A stretch of 64,000 bases of DNA from JAKLQR01 sp963753165 (GTDB taxonomy: Bacteria > Nitrospirota > Thermodesulfovibrionia > Thermodesulfovibrionales > SM23-35): positions 1 through 64,000 of the forward strand of contig CAVWBP010000017.1 of NCBI GenBank assembly GCA_963753165.1. Reading direction: 5' to 3'. The translations under genes and the position numbers were made by a program. Below are positions 17,666 through 26,388 of this stretch, one piece after another. The notes under the pieces are model-generated. The model did not search any database and was not told where the DNA came from. It worked only from the letters and a program-made list of their open reading frames with translations. Numbering within the stretch: position 1 is the first letter of the stretch; each line of letters opens with the position of its first letter.

Positions 17666-18455
17666 AAGCCTTTTCGGTCTTGCCGGAAAGAAAGCCAGAT
17701 CTCTCTTCCGTGATATCAATGATGCCTCAAAGATCGTCAATGATATCTTCTACTGGTCGTGCATCTCCCCCCTCAAAGGGAAACCCCTCCGTTTCAGGGC
17801 AAGCATCTACGAAATGGTCAAGGCGGGCTACAACTCTGTTCCCATTATTGCCGTCATATCCTTCTTTATAGGAATAATCCTTGCTTTTCAGGCAGCATAC
17901 CAGCTGAAAAGAGTCGGAGCTCTCATATACGTTGCAAACCTCGTGGGTGTCTCTATCACCCGTGAACTCGGACCGATCATCACCGCGATTATCGTCTCGG
18001 GGAGGAGTGGATCAGCCTATGCTGCAGAGATCGGTTCGATGAAGGCGGCTGAAGAGGTTGATGCTCTCATCAGCATGGGGATTAACCCGGTGCGTTTTAT
18101 CGTCGTGCCGAAACTTGTTGCCCTTATGGTGATGGTGCCTGCCCTTACCCTGTTTTCGGACCTGATCGGGATAACCGGAGGTTTTGTCCTTTCTGTCTCA
18201 GTGCTCGAAATCCATCCCTACAATTATTTCCAGCAGACGGTGAACGCGCTCCTTGTAAAAGATGTCCTGACGGGTCTCATGAAAGCATGGGCCTTTGGTG
18301 TTATCATAACCGTTGTCGGAGCATATCAGGGGTTCAAGGTTACCGGAGGCGCCGAAGAGGTCGGGCGGAGGACGACTGCCGCAGTCGTGGCGTCTATATT
18401 TCTTGTGATAGTTTTTGATCTGTTGTTTACGTCGCTGTTTTTTTATTTTACGTAG
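17649..18455 (+). CDS. mlaE: MlaE-family phospholipid ABC transporter permease (locus 1)
   Basis: A 268-residue MlaE/YrbE permease starting at the ATG at 17649 inside the STAS gene. It has an amphipathic N-terminus, about five membrane segments, and the family signature VSITRELGPIITAIIVSGRSGSAYAAEIGSMKAAEEVDAL followed by MGINPVRFIVVPKLVAL and the C-terminal GGAEEVGRRTTAAVV. With MlaF and MlaD it moves phospholipids between inner and outer membranes. Unusually, 313 bases of repeat sequence separate it from the mlaF gene. Confidence 0.92.
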   Translation: MPSIAESLFGLAGKKARSLFRDINDASKIVNDIFYWSCISPLKGKPLRFRASIYEMVKAGYNSVPIIAVISFFIGIILAFQAAYQLKRVGALIYVANLVGVSITRELGPIITAIIVSGRSGSAYAAEIGSMKAAEEVDALISMGINPVRFIVVPKLVALMVMVPALTLFSDLIGITGGFVLSVSVLEIHPYNYFQQTVNALLVKDVLTGLMKAWAFGVIITVVGAYQGFKVTGGAEEVGRRTTAAVVASIFLVIVFDLLFTSLFFYFT

Positions 18456-18768
18456 AGTTTTTTATAAATTTGGATTTTATCATTATACGGCTTGACCGGA
18501 TGATCCAGTTCTTCTTGCAAAGGCTTTTGACATCGGATTCCCTCTATGAGTCGCAGACGGATCAAGCCTGAGAATGACAAGCTATAAAGAGCGACATAAG
18601 TTATGCTGAGTGAAGCACATGTAACTGTCATGCCGGCTTGTCCGGCATCCTTCTTCATGAAAGATTCCCGACAAGCGGGAATGACAACCCTGCGGCAATT
18701 GCTATGACGTTATGGTTAGAAAAGTAATATTATTTTGTACTGAGTGTCTGCACTTTAAGGATTGAACA
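18456..18768. repeat. Intergenic stretch with two REP-like repeats inside Mla locus 1
   Basis: The 313 bases between mlaE and mlaF hold a degenerate copy of one repeat type (CGGCTTGACCGGATGATCCAG, about 18488-18580) and a good copy of another (18626-18686: TGTCATGCCGGCTTGTCCGG ... TTCCCGACAAGCGGGAATGACA). No gene is visible. The insertion of repeats into a transporter operon may uncouple mlaE from mlaFD. AAGGA stands 8 bases before the mlaF ATG. Confidence 0.65.
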
Positions 18769-18984
18769 ATGGAAACAGCAATTGAAGTCAGAAATCTCAT
18801 AACCCACTACGGCGACAGGGAAATCCTGAAAAACATCTCTTTTTCCATACCGAAGAGAAAAACTACGGTCATCCTCGGCGGGAGCGGGTGCGGGAAAAGC
18901 ACGCTGCTGAAACACCTCATCGGGCTCCTGAGAGCCGACCGGAGGAGAGATACTGATCAACGGCAAGCGATATCACAAAGATGA
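18769..18984 (+). CDS. mlaF: MlaF-family ABC ATPase, N-terminal part (frameshifted)
   Basis: The first part of an MlaF-type ATPase: METAIEVRNLITHYGDREIL and Walker A GGSGCGKSTLLKHLIGLLR, after which the frame is lost. Taking out one G at about 18934 and one C at about 18968 restores LLRPTGGEILINGKDITKMNED and a 261-residue protein (18769-19556), the normal size. Two +1 changes in 35 bases in an otherwise intact gene suggest a local sequence error. If real, this locus lacks an ATPase, while locus 2 at 39998 has an intact one. Confidence 0.85.
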   Translation: METAIEVRNLITHYGDREILKNISFSIPKRKTTVILGGSGCGKSTLLKHLIGLLRADRRRDTDQRQAISQR

Positions 18985-19556
18985 ACGAAGACGAGATGAA
19001 CGGTGTGAGGAAGAAAATGGGCGTCCTCTTCCAGGGATCAGCCCTTCTCAATTCCATGACCGTCGCAGGAAATGTCGCCCTTCCTCTCCGTGAACACACA
19101 AAACTCAATGCATCCACCGTTGATATAATGGTCCGCATGAAGCTTGATCTTGTAGGGTTGTCCGGTTTCGACAAATTTTATCCGTCACAGCTTTCGGGCG
19201 GCATGAAGAAGAGGGCAGGTCTGGCACGGGCGATAGCACTGGACCCGGAGATGCTTTTTTTTGACGAACCGTCGGCAGGTCTTGATCCCGTGACTGCCGC
19301 AGGTCTTGATGAATTGATTGTGAATTTGAGGAATGTGTTCGGCATGACCATAATCGTGGTAACCCACGAGCTTCCAAGTGTATTCACTATTGCTGATTAT
19401 GTTATCATGCTTGACAAGGGCCAGGTCATATTTGCCGGAACGCTCGATGAGCTCAGGGCGTCGCAAAATCCGAGGATCAGGATGTTTCTTGACAGACAGC
19501 CGGAACAGGAAATGTATTCGCCCGAAGATTACTTTAAAATAATCGCAGGCGAATAA
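18981..19556 (+). CDS. mlaF: MlaF-family ABC ATPase, C-terminal part (frameshifted)
   Basis: Continuation of the ATPase begun at 18769, in another frame. It carries the Q loop (VLFQGSALLNSMTV), ABC signature (LSGGMKKRAGLARAIA), Walker B (EMLFFDEPSAGLDP) and H loop (VVTHELPS). The ATG at 18981 is probably an internal Met (ITKMNEDEMN) rather than a true start, and no ribosome site precedes it. MlaD follows after 30 bases. Confidence 0.87.
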   Translation: MNEDEMNGVRKKMGVLFQGSALLNSMTVAGNVALPLREHTKLNASTVDIMVRMKLDLVGLSGFDKFYPSQLSGGMKKRAGLARAIALDPEMLFFDEPSAGLDPVTAAGLDELIVNLRNVFGMTIIVVTHELPSVFTIADYVIMLDKGQVIFAGTLDELRASQNPRIRMFLDRQPEQEMYSPEDYFKIIAGE

Positions 19557-19586
19557 AGAATCCATGAAAATGCTGCGAAGGGAAAT

Positions 19587-20483
19587 ATGAGAGACGAAAT
19601 CAAGGCAGGAATAATAATAGTAAGCTCGATTGCGATTCTGAGCGCCTTCGTTATTCTGATAGGGGGCGGACAATTTTTCGAAAAGCTCGACCCCTATAGC
19701 GTGAAGGTCATGAATGCGGCAGGGCTGGAGCCCGGAGCACAGGTGAGGCTCGGCGGAGTGAGGGTAGGCAGGGTGCTTTCTATTCGCGCACCTGAAAAGC
19801 CGGGAGAATCTGTAACCATCGGGATCGGGGTAAAAAAGGGCACGGTGCTCTATAAAGGGACAAAAGCTATCATAACTCAGGTTGGCTTCGTGGGAGACAT
19901 TTACCTTCTTCTTTCCGTCAACGATACGGTAAATGAGGTTATTCAGGCCGGAGCTACCATACCCTCTGAAGAAAAGGTGCCAATGGATGTGCTCATGGCA
20001 AAACTTAACGGACTTTCAGAGTCAGTCGACAGACTGATTACGGATATCGACAAGCTCTTTAACGAGAAAAACCTGAAGAATGTCGAATCCCTGATAGGAA
20101 ATACCAACAATGCAATCGTTTCAGGATCGGTAAACCTCGAAAAGATTGCAATAGGGCTGAAGGCAACAACCGATAAGCTGGGGGGAGTTCTGAACGAAAT
20201 AGACGATATCGTGAAGGTCAACAGGGGGGAAATTACGATACTGGTAAAGAAAGCCCGGGAGGACATTGAAAAGGCCGGGGAGATGATCAGGAGCATAGAG
20301 TCAACTGCAAAGTCTGTCGAAAAAACATCGAAAACAGCCGACAGAGCAATCGAATACCAGTCGAGGAATATCGAGAACCTGATCAATGCAATGACAAGGA
20401 CCACGGAAGAAATGCAGGACCTCCTCCAGGAGATCAAGCACAAGCCCTGGAGCGTGCTCTATAAAGAGAATCGGGGGGAATGA
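19587..20483 (+). CDS. mlaD: MlaD-family MCE protein (locus 1)
   Basis: A 298-residue MCE protein: one N-terminal membrane helix (about 7-27), an MCE domain (about 37-115, YSVKVMNAAGLEPGAQVRLGGVRVGRV ... VGDIYLLLS) and a long helical tail (about 140-290) rich in heptads, ending in KPWSVLYKEN. It forms the periplasmic lipid-binding ring of the transporter. The last motif resembles the RPWxLL box common in PqiB/MlaD-type tails near the outer membrane. The auxiliary lipoprotein gene follows after 4 bases. Confidence 0.9.
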   Translation: MRDEIKAGIIIVSSIAILSAFVILIGGGQFFEKLDPYSVKVMNAAGLEPGAQVRLGGVRVGRVLSIRAPEKPGESVTIGIGVKKGTVLYKGTKAIITQVGFVGDIYLLLSVNDTVNEVIQAGATIPSEEKVPMDVLMAKLNGLSESVDRLITDIDKLFNEKNLKNVESLIGNTNNAIVSGSVNLEKIAIGLKATTDKLGGVLNEIDDIVKVNRGEITILVKKAREDIEKAGEMIRSIESTAKSVEKTSKTADRAIEYQSRNIENLINAMTRTTEEMQDLLQEIKHKPWSVLYKENRGE

Positions 20484-20487
20484 GACG

Positions 20488-21063
20488 ATGAGAAGAATGT
20501 TTGTCATGGTAAGTGTTCTGATTTCGCTGACTGCATGCAGCATGCCCGAAACAAAAATTTACAGCCTCTCTCTTCCCGATGCTGTGATGACGGATACCAC
20601 GACTCAGGGCAGGCAGGCATCTCTTGCGATCATCATGGATGCTCCCCGTCACCTCAGCCAATCGTATATCGTGTACAGGAGTTCCCCTTATCAGCTCCAG
20701 ATTTCGCGGTATGCGAAATGGGAGTCCCCGCCTGATGAAATGGTAAAGAAGGCAATTCAGGATTCACTGTATGACACAGGCAATTTCCATGACGTAAGTA
20801 CCTCTTCTCTGATATCCGAGGGTTCTTATGTGCTCGAAATCAACCTGAAAAGATTCGAGAGGACAGGGGACGGAAACGATATCTTTGGGGAGCTGGCATT
20901 CGATATGAAACTCGTCTCTTCTGAAAACAGGGAACTTTCTCATGCTGCGATCATAAAGAAAGTGAAACTCGAAGACAGGGAATTCCTGAGCCTTGCAAAA
21001 GGACTGAGCGCCGCCCTCGCAGAAGCTGTCCGGGAAGTGACGGCGAAAGTTACTGTGCATTAG
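20488..21063 (+). CDS. PqiC-like ABC-transport auxiliary lipoprotein
   Basis: A 191-residue lipoprotein of the ABC_trans_aux/PqiC type: lipobox SLTAC (Cys about 17), IYSLSLPDA, SYIVYRSSPYQLQISRYAKWESPPDEMVKKAI, and a final SLAKGLSAALAEAVREV helix. PqiC partners MCE proteins at the outer membrane, which fits its position after mlaD. It is the last gene of locus 1; enolase follows after 31 bases with its own strong ribosome site. Confidence 0.82.
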   Translation: MRRMFVMVSVLISLTACSMPETKIYSLSLPDAVMTDTTTQGRQASLAIIMDAPRHLSQSYIVYRSSPYQLQISRYAKWESPPDEMVKKAIQDSLYDTGNFHDVSTSSLISEGSYVLEINLKRFERTGDGNDIFGELAFDMKLVSSENRELSHAAIIKKVKLEDREFLSLAKGLSAALAEAVREVTAKVTVH

Positions 21064-21094
21064 CATCTTTGAACATTCATAAAGGAGATATAAC

Positions 21095-22381
21095 ATGTCC
21101 AGGATCGTAAAAGTTTTCGGAAGAGAAATCCTCGATTCCAGGGGAAACCCGACAGTCGAAGCTGACGTATGGCTTGACGATGGGAGCATGGGAAGGGCAG
21201 CTGTCCCCTCCGGCGCTTCCACAGGCGAGCATGAAGCGGTTGAACTGAGAGACGGCGATACGAAGCGCTATCTCGGCAAAGGCACCCGGAAAGCGGTGCA
21301 GAACATTCAGGGTAAAATTGCTACAGCAGTCAAAGGGATGGATGCGGGTGAACAGGAAGCGGTTGACAGGAGGATGATCCTTCTTGACGGCACCCCGAAC
21401 AAGGGGAAACTTGGCGCAAATGCCATACTTGCGGTATCCATGGCAGCTGCCCGTGCCGCTGCGGTGTCGCACAGGATGCCGCTTTACCGCTACCTCGGAG
21501 GAGCATCGGCTTCTGTCCTGCCCGTACCAATGATGAACATCCTGAATGGTGGCGCGCACGCAGACAATTCAGTAGACCCTCAGGAATTCATGGTGGCTCC
21601 CTATGGCGCAGCAAATTTCACGGAGGCACTGCGCATGGGAGCAGAGGTATTCCATACGTTGAAGAGCGTACTGAAAAAGAAAGGCTATTCCACCGCAGTT
21701 GGGGATGAGGGAGGGTTTGCCCCCAATCTGAGGTCGAATGAAGAGGCAATCGAGGTCATTCTCGAATCGATAGAAAAAGCAGGATATAAAGCCGGCAAGG
21801 ATATCGGATTAGCGCTGGACCCTGCGGCAAGCGAATTTTATGATACGCGCAAAAAGAGATATATTTTCAAGAAGTCCGACAAGAGCGAAAGGACCGCTGA
21901 ACAGATGGTGGATTTCTGGGCAAAATGGGTAAAACAGTATCCGATCATTTCCATTGAAGACGGCATGGCAGAGGATGACTGGAAAGGCTGGAAACTGATG
22001 ACCGACGTTCTGGGAAAGAAAATACAAATTGTCGGAGACGACCTTTTTGTGACGAATATCGAGAGGCTTTCCAGAGGCATACAGGAAGGCGTTGCGAATT
22101 CGATTCTCATAAAGTTAAATCAGATAGGCACCCTTACTGAAACGTTTGATGCAATGCGTATGGCTGCCGCAGCAGGGTATACTGCGATGGTATCGCACCG
22201 TTCAGGAGAGACCGAGGACACCTTCATAGCAGATCTCGTTGTTGCAACAGGCGCAGGCCAGATAAAGACAGGCTCTGCAAGCCGTACAGACAGAATCGCA
22301 AAATATAACCAGTTGCTCCGCATAGAAGAGGAGCTGGGCAGCTCAGCAAAGTTTGCGGGCAGGAATACGTTTCGCCGTTAA
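21095..22381 (+). CDS. eno: Enolase
   Basis: A 428-residue phosphopyruvate hydratase interconverting 2-phosphoglycerate and phosphoenolpyruvate. Loop 1 SGASTGEHEAVELRDGD, metal ligands in ISIEDGMAEDD and IQIVGDDLFVTN, catalytic Lys in SILIKLNQIGTLTET and the SHRSGETEDT signature are all present. AAAGGAG lies 8 bases before the ATG. It heads a same-strand run with phosphoglucomutase, ferredoxin, AOR, pgi and pyk. It may also be read through from the Mla locus 31 bases upstream. Confidence 0.97.
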   Translation: MSRIVKVFGREILDSRGNPTVEADVWLDDGSMGRAAVPSGASTGEHEAVELRDGDTKRYLGKGTRKAVQNIQGKIATAVKGMDAGEQEAVDRRMILLDGTPNKGKLGANAILAVSMAAARAAAVSHRMPLYRYLGGASASVLPVPMMNILNGGAHADNSVDPQEFMVAPYGAANFTEALRMGAEVFHTLKSVLKKKGYSTAVGDEGGFAPNLRSNEEAIEVILESIEKAGYKAGKDIGLALDPAASEFYDTRKKRYIFKKSDKSERTAEQMVDFWAKWVKQYPIISIEDGMAEDDWKGWKLMTDVLGKKIQIVGDDLFVTNIERLSRGIQEGVANSILIKLNQIGTLTETFDAMRMAAAAGYTAMVSHRSGETEDTFIADLVVATGAGQIKTGSASRTDRIAKYNQLLRIEEELGSSAKFAGRNTFRR

Positions 22382-22442
22382 CATGATAATGTACTTGAAA
22401 CGTGTGCTCAATTAATCTCCGGTTATTTTTAAGGAGTACGCA

Positions 22443-24101
22443 ATGAAACCCCATGAACTTGCCGGGAAACCGGCGCCCAGATCGATTCTTGCAAATATAC
22501 CGAGGCTGATTGCGGCCTATTATACCCATAAACCGGATGCAGCTGAAACAACCCAGAGAGTTTCCTTCGGCACGTCCGGACACCGGGGTTCTTCTCTCAA
22601 ACACAGCTTTAACGAAGCGCATATCCTTGCAATCAGCCAGGCCATATGCGAATACAGAAAAGCGAACAGGATCAGGGGACCGCTGTTTCTCGGAATGGAC
22701 ACCCATGCATTGTCCGAACCTGCCTTTGCGAGCGCCATCGAAGTCTTTGCAGCAAACAAGATAGACGTCCTGATCCAGAAAGGGTTCCGGTACACGCCAA
22801 CGCCGGCAATCTCCCACGCAATCCTCACCTATAACAGGAAGGTCCGGGGGATCCGGGGCCGTTCCGACGGCGTGGTCATCACTCCTTCTCATAATCCGCC
22901 TGAGGACGGCGGATTCAAGTACAACCCGCCGCACGGGGGTCCTGCTGATACTGAAACCACAAAAGGAATCGAAGAAAGGGCAAACGAGCTGCTCTCCAGG
23001 GGACTTAAAGGTGTAAGAAGGATGCTTTTCGAGAAAGCGGTAAAAAGTGAATACATCCGTGAATATGATTACGTAATACCCTATATCGATGACCTTGTGA
23101 ATATTATCGACATGGAACGAATAGCGAACGCAGGGCTGAAGATAGGGGTGGACCCGCTGGGAGGGGCCGCAGTAGATTTCTGGGAGCCTATCGCAGAGCG
23201 GTATGGTATTTCGCTTGAAGTTGTCAATGCGGTTATTGATCCTACATTCTCTTTTATGACTGTTGACAAGGACGGAAAGATCAGAATGGACTGCTCCTCA
23301 CCCTATGCCATGGAGCGTCTGATACAATTAAAGGACAAATTCGATATCGCGTTTGGAAACGATACGGACGTCGACCGGCACGGTATAATAACGAGAGAGG
23401 CAGGGCTCATGAACCCGAACCATTATCTGTCTGCTGCCATCTGGTTCCTCTTTCAAAACAGACCTGAATGGAGAAAAGACGCTGTGGTAGGGAAGACCCT
23501 TGTATCGACATCCATGATCGACAGAGTCGCTGCAGCACTCGGGAAGACAGTCTCCGAGGTGCCCGTTGGGTTCAAGTGGTTTGTCGACGGACTCATCGAT
23601 GGTTCTTACGCGTTCGGAGGAGAAGAGAGCGCAGGCGCTTCTTTCGTCAGGAAGAACGGCGCCGTTTGGACAACGGACAAGGACGGTATCATCATGGACC
23701 TCCTCGCCTGTGAAATCACTGCCAGCACCGGAAAGGACCCTGCTGAATTATACAAAGACCTTGAGGGACGATTCGGCAGGCCGTCATATATCCGCATCGA
23801 TGCGCCGGCAACACCGGAGCAGAAGGCGGTCATGAAAAAACTTTCCCCTGATATGGTCACTGCACAACAGCTTGCAGGCGAGGCTATTACCGCGAAACTG
23901 ACCCGTGCCCCGGGGAATAACGCAGAAATCGGAGGACTGAAAGTTATTACACAGAACGGATGGTTTGCCGCACGGCCTTCCGGCACAGAGGATATTTACA
24001 AAATTTATGCAGAGAGCTTTCTTGGTGAAGAACATCTGCAAAAGATACAGGATGAGGCTGTAGCCATAGTAAGCACCGCTTTTGCTGCAGCAGGAGTCTG
24101 A
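22443..24101 (+). CDS. pgm: Alpha-D-glucose phosphate-specific phosphoglucomutase
   Basis: A 552-residue phosphohexomutase interconverting glucose-1-phosphate and glucose-6-phosphate, of the bacterial Pgm (TIGR01132) length class. The phosphoserine loop TPSHNPPEDGG has its Ser near residue 149, the metal loop is FGNDTDVDRHG, the sugar-binding loop GGEESAGASF, and the phosphate-binding loop RPSGTEDIYKIYAES. AAGGAG precedes the ATG. It links glycogen or cell-wall sugar nucleotides to the glycolytic genes around it. Confidence 0.95.
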   Translation: MKPHELAGKPAPRSILANIPRLIAAYYTHKPDAAETTQRVSFGTSGHRGSSLKHSFNEAHILAISQAICEYRKANRIRGPLFLGMDTHALSEPAFASAIEVFAANKIDVLIQKGFRYTPTPAISHAILTYNRKVRGIRGRSDGVVITPSHNPPEDGGFKYNPPHGGPADTETTKGIEERANELLSRGLKGVRRMLFEKAVKSEYIREYDYVIPYIDDLVNIIDMERIANAGLKIGVDPLGGAAVDFWEPIAERYGISLEVVNAVIDPTFSFMTVDKDGKIRMDCSSPYAMERLIQLKDKFDIAFGNDTDVDRHGIITREAGLMNPNHYLSAAIWFLFQNRPEWRKDAVVGKTLVSTSMIDRVAAALGKTVSEVPVGFKWFVDGLIDGSYAFGGEESAGASFVRKNGAVWTTDKDGIIMDLLACEITASTGKDPAELYKDLEGRFGRPSYIRIDAPATPEQKAVMKKLSPDMVTAQQLAGEAITAKLTRAPGNNAEIGGLKVITQNGWFAARPSGTEDIYKIYAESFLGEEHLQKIQDEAVAIVSTAFAAAGV

Positions 24102-24117
24102 AGGGGTAAAACATTCC

Positions 24118-24561
24118 ATGAAAATTCTGACCACTCCGAAAATGGAACGATGTATAGGATGCCATTCCTGCTCGCTTGCATGCGCGCGATTAGTGCATAA
24201 GAGGCTTTCCTGGGATACCGCGGGGATACGTATCCGCACATCAGGCGGACTTTCGACAGGTTTTGAAGCGAGAAACTGTCTTGCGTGCAATCCCGCCCCG
24301 TGCGCCCTGGCCTGCCCGACCGGCGCCTATTTGCAAAGAAAGGGAGGAGGGGTGCTTGTCAGAAAGAAGCTCTGCATCCGCTGCGGTGAATGCGCAAAGG
24401 CCTGCCCTGTTGACGCCATCTATCTTGATCATACAGGAGAGCCTTTCGTCTGCATTCATTGCAGCCGGTGTGTGCAGTACTGCCCCCATGACTGTCTCGA
24501 AATGAAAGCATTGGAAGAGGAGTCCGGAACAGACGAAACCGAAGGGGATCTGAATTCATGA
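24118..24561 (+). CDS. Four-cluster ferredoxin-like electron carrier, partner of AOR
   Basis: A 147-residue iron-sulfur protein from the ATG at 24118 (AAGGGG upstream); a longer frame to 24082 overlaps pgm. Four [4Fe-4S] motifs can be read: CIGCHSCSLAC, CLACNPAPCALACP, CIRCGECAKACP and CIHCSRCVQYCP. Its stop overlaps the AOR start (ATGA), so it is almost certainly that enzyme's electron carrier. The layout resembles the small electron-transfer subunits found beside AOR and BamB-type tungsten enzymes. It is cytoplasmic. Confidence 0.9.
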   Translation: MKILTTPKMERCIGCHSCSLACARLVHKRLSWDTAGIRIRTSGGLSTGFEARNCLACNPAPCALACPTGAYLQRKGGGVLVRKKLCIRCGECAKACPVDAIYLDHTGEPFVCIHCSRCVQYCPHDCLEMKALEEESGTDETEGDLNS

Positions 24562-26324
24562 TACGCGACTACTTCAGAGTCCTCACAATCAACCTTACCA
24601 CTGGTCAGGGAAATATCGTTGAGGTGGGAGGCAGGAACGAAGCGGCAGGAGGAAGCGGTCTTGCCGCGCTCCTGTTCGGCAGGTTCGGGCATGTCGATAA
24701 ACCATGGAATGAACCGGAACAGCCGCTCATTTTCACTATCGGCCCGCTTACCGGATATTTTCCGCTTATGAGTAAAACAGTATGCGCTTTTAAGTCACCC
24801 TTCCATAACCAGTATGCCGAGAGTCATGCAGGGGGCCGTTCCGCTCTTGCACTCAGGTTTGCTGACCTTGATGCGCTTGTGATTACCGGGAAGGCAGAGA
24901 AACCGGCATGCATTTCTGTCGGGTCCCGGCATCTCGAAATAAAAGAAGTACACTACCTGTGGGGAATGGATGTTTTTGCCACGGGCAAATATCTCCGGAA
25001 TATGTTCAGGGGGTCAGGGCACCGGAGCATTCTCCGCATCGGTCCTGCGGGCGAACAGGGTTCTCCAATGGCCTGTATCAACGCTGATACATACCGTCAT
25101 TTCGGCAGGCTCGGCGGAGGGGCTGTAATGGGAACGAAAAATCTCAAGGGAATCGTCATTCAGGGGGATGCGTCGTTCCTCCTCCCCGAAAACAAAGAAT
25201 ATCCGAAAATATTTGAAGAAGTGCATAACCAGCTCACCGATACGGATATGATGAGCAAGTACCATAACCTTGGCACGCCGGTAAATGTAATGCTCCTGAA
25301 CGATCTCAAATCCCTGCCGGTCAGGAATCTTCAGCAGACAGCAGATCCTCATATCGGGGGCATCTCAGGCGAAAAGTTTGCAGAAGCAGCGCTGCTCCGC
25401 AACAATGCATGCTCCGGATGTCCTGTCGGCTGTATCCATATAGGCTTTGTAAGAGAGCGGTTCCACGAGGAGAACAGATACCTTTACCGTCAGGTGGCAT
25501 ATGATCATGAGCCCATTTTTGCAACAGGTTCCATGCTCGGCGTGCTTGACTGTTTCGCAGTGCTCGGCATCATGGATGTTGTGGAAAGGATGGGCCTTGA
25601 TGTAATGTCGGCAGGCGTAGCCCTTGCCTGGGCAACAGAAGCGTTTGAGAAAGGACTCATCTCTGAAGCGGAGACCATCGTTCCCCTGAAATTCGGAGAT
25701 GCGGAAAGATATAAGCAGGCCATGCAATACCTGGCAATAGGAACGAATGAATTCTACCGGACCCTCGGCAGGGGGACCATGGTTGCTGCTGAGCGGTACA
25801 ACGGCAAAGACTTTGCCTGTGTCCTTGGACAGGAAATGGCAGGCTATGCCACCGGAGAGGTCTTTTTTGCCTCACAGGCACTTGGGTTCAGACATTCGCA
25901 TCTCGACTCTGCGGGATATTCCTTTGACCAGAAACCCGGCGAAAAGAACGCCGGGAAGGCGGTTGATTTTCTTGTAAAGGACGAACAGGGAAGGGTTTTC
26001 CTTACCTCAATGGTAGCATGCCTTTTCTCGCGCAGCGTATACAATGACGAACTCCTTGGCCGATGCCTGAATTCCGTCGGCTACACTGAACTCGCAGAGA
26101 AAATGACCGATGTAGCGCGTTTTATTCAAAAGCTCCGCTGGAAGACGAGGATTGCTACGGGGTTTGATCCCGGGTCTGTTTCCATACCGAAGAGGTTTAC
26201 CGAGGTCGTGAACTGGAAAGGTCCAATCGATACGGGATATCTGAAAGCCCTCAGGGAAGAATATGCAAAAAGAATCCTTGAAATGGGTGCAGATGATGAG
26301 AGAAAATCAGAAGAGAACAGTTGA
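24558..26324 (+). CDS. Aldehyde:ferredoxin oxidoreductase-family tungsten/molybdenum enzyme
   Basis: A 588-residue AOR-family protein. Pterin-binding N-terminal pattern: AAGGSGLAALLF, IGPLTGYFPLMSKT, SHAGGRSALALRFADLDALVITGKA, LRIGPAGEQGSPMACINAD, GRLGGGAVMGTKNLKGI. Cluster ligands Cys285, Cys288 and Cys292 lie in CSGCPVGC, with the fourth likely the Cys of VACLFSR. It would oxidise an aldehyde to the acid and pass electrons to the adjacent ferredoxin-like protein. Placement between pgm and pgi suggests a sugar-derived aldehyde such as glyceraldehyde-3-phosphate, or general aldehyde clearance; the substrate cannot be read from the sequence. mobA at 37355 may serve its cofactor only if it uses a dinucleotide form. 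Confidence 0.9.
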   Translation: MIRDYFRVLTINLTTGQGNIVEVGGRNEAAGGSGLAALLFGRFGHVDKPWNEPEQPLIFTIGPLTGYFPLMSKTVCAFKSPFHNQYAESHAGGRSALALRFADLDALVITGKAEKPACISVGSRHLEIKEVHYLWGMDVFATGKYLRNMFRGSGHRSILRIGPAGEQGSPMACINADTYRHFGRLGGGAVMGTKNLKGIVIQGDASFLLPENKEYPKIFEEVHNQLTDTDMMSKYHNLGTPVNVMLLNDLKSLPVRNLQQTADPHIGGISGEKFAEAALLRNNACSGCPVGCIHIGFVRERFHEENRYLYRQVAYDHEPIFATGSMLGVLDCFAVLGIMDVVERMGLDVMSAGVALAWATEAFEKGLISEAETIVPLKFGDAERYKQAMQYLAIGTNEFYRTLGRGTMVAAERYNGKDFACVLGQEMAGYATGEVFFASQALGFRHSHLDSAGYSFDQKPGEKNAGKAVDFLVKDEQGRVFLTSMVACLFSRSVYNDELLGRCLNSVGYTELAEKMTDVARFIQKLRWKTRIATGFDPGSVSIPKRFTEVVNWKGPIDTGYLKALREEYAKRILEMGADDERKSEENS

Positions 26325-26388
26325 TTCATGATGATACAACGGGAAATAATATGGGGGCCGGAGTCTTTTGTAAAAGGAGGACACTGCA

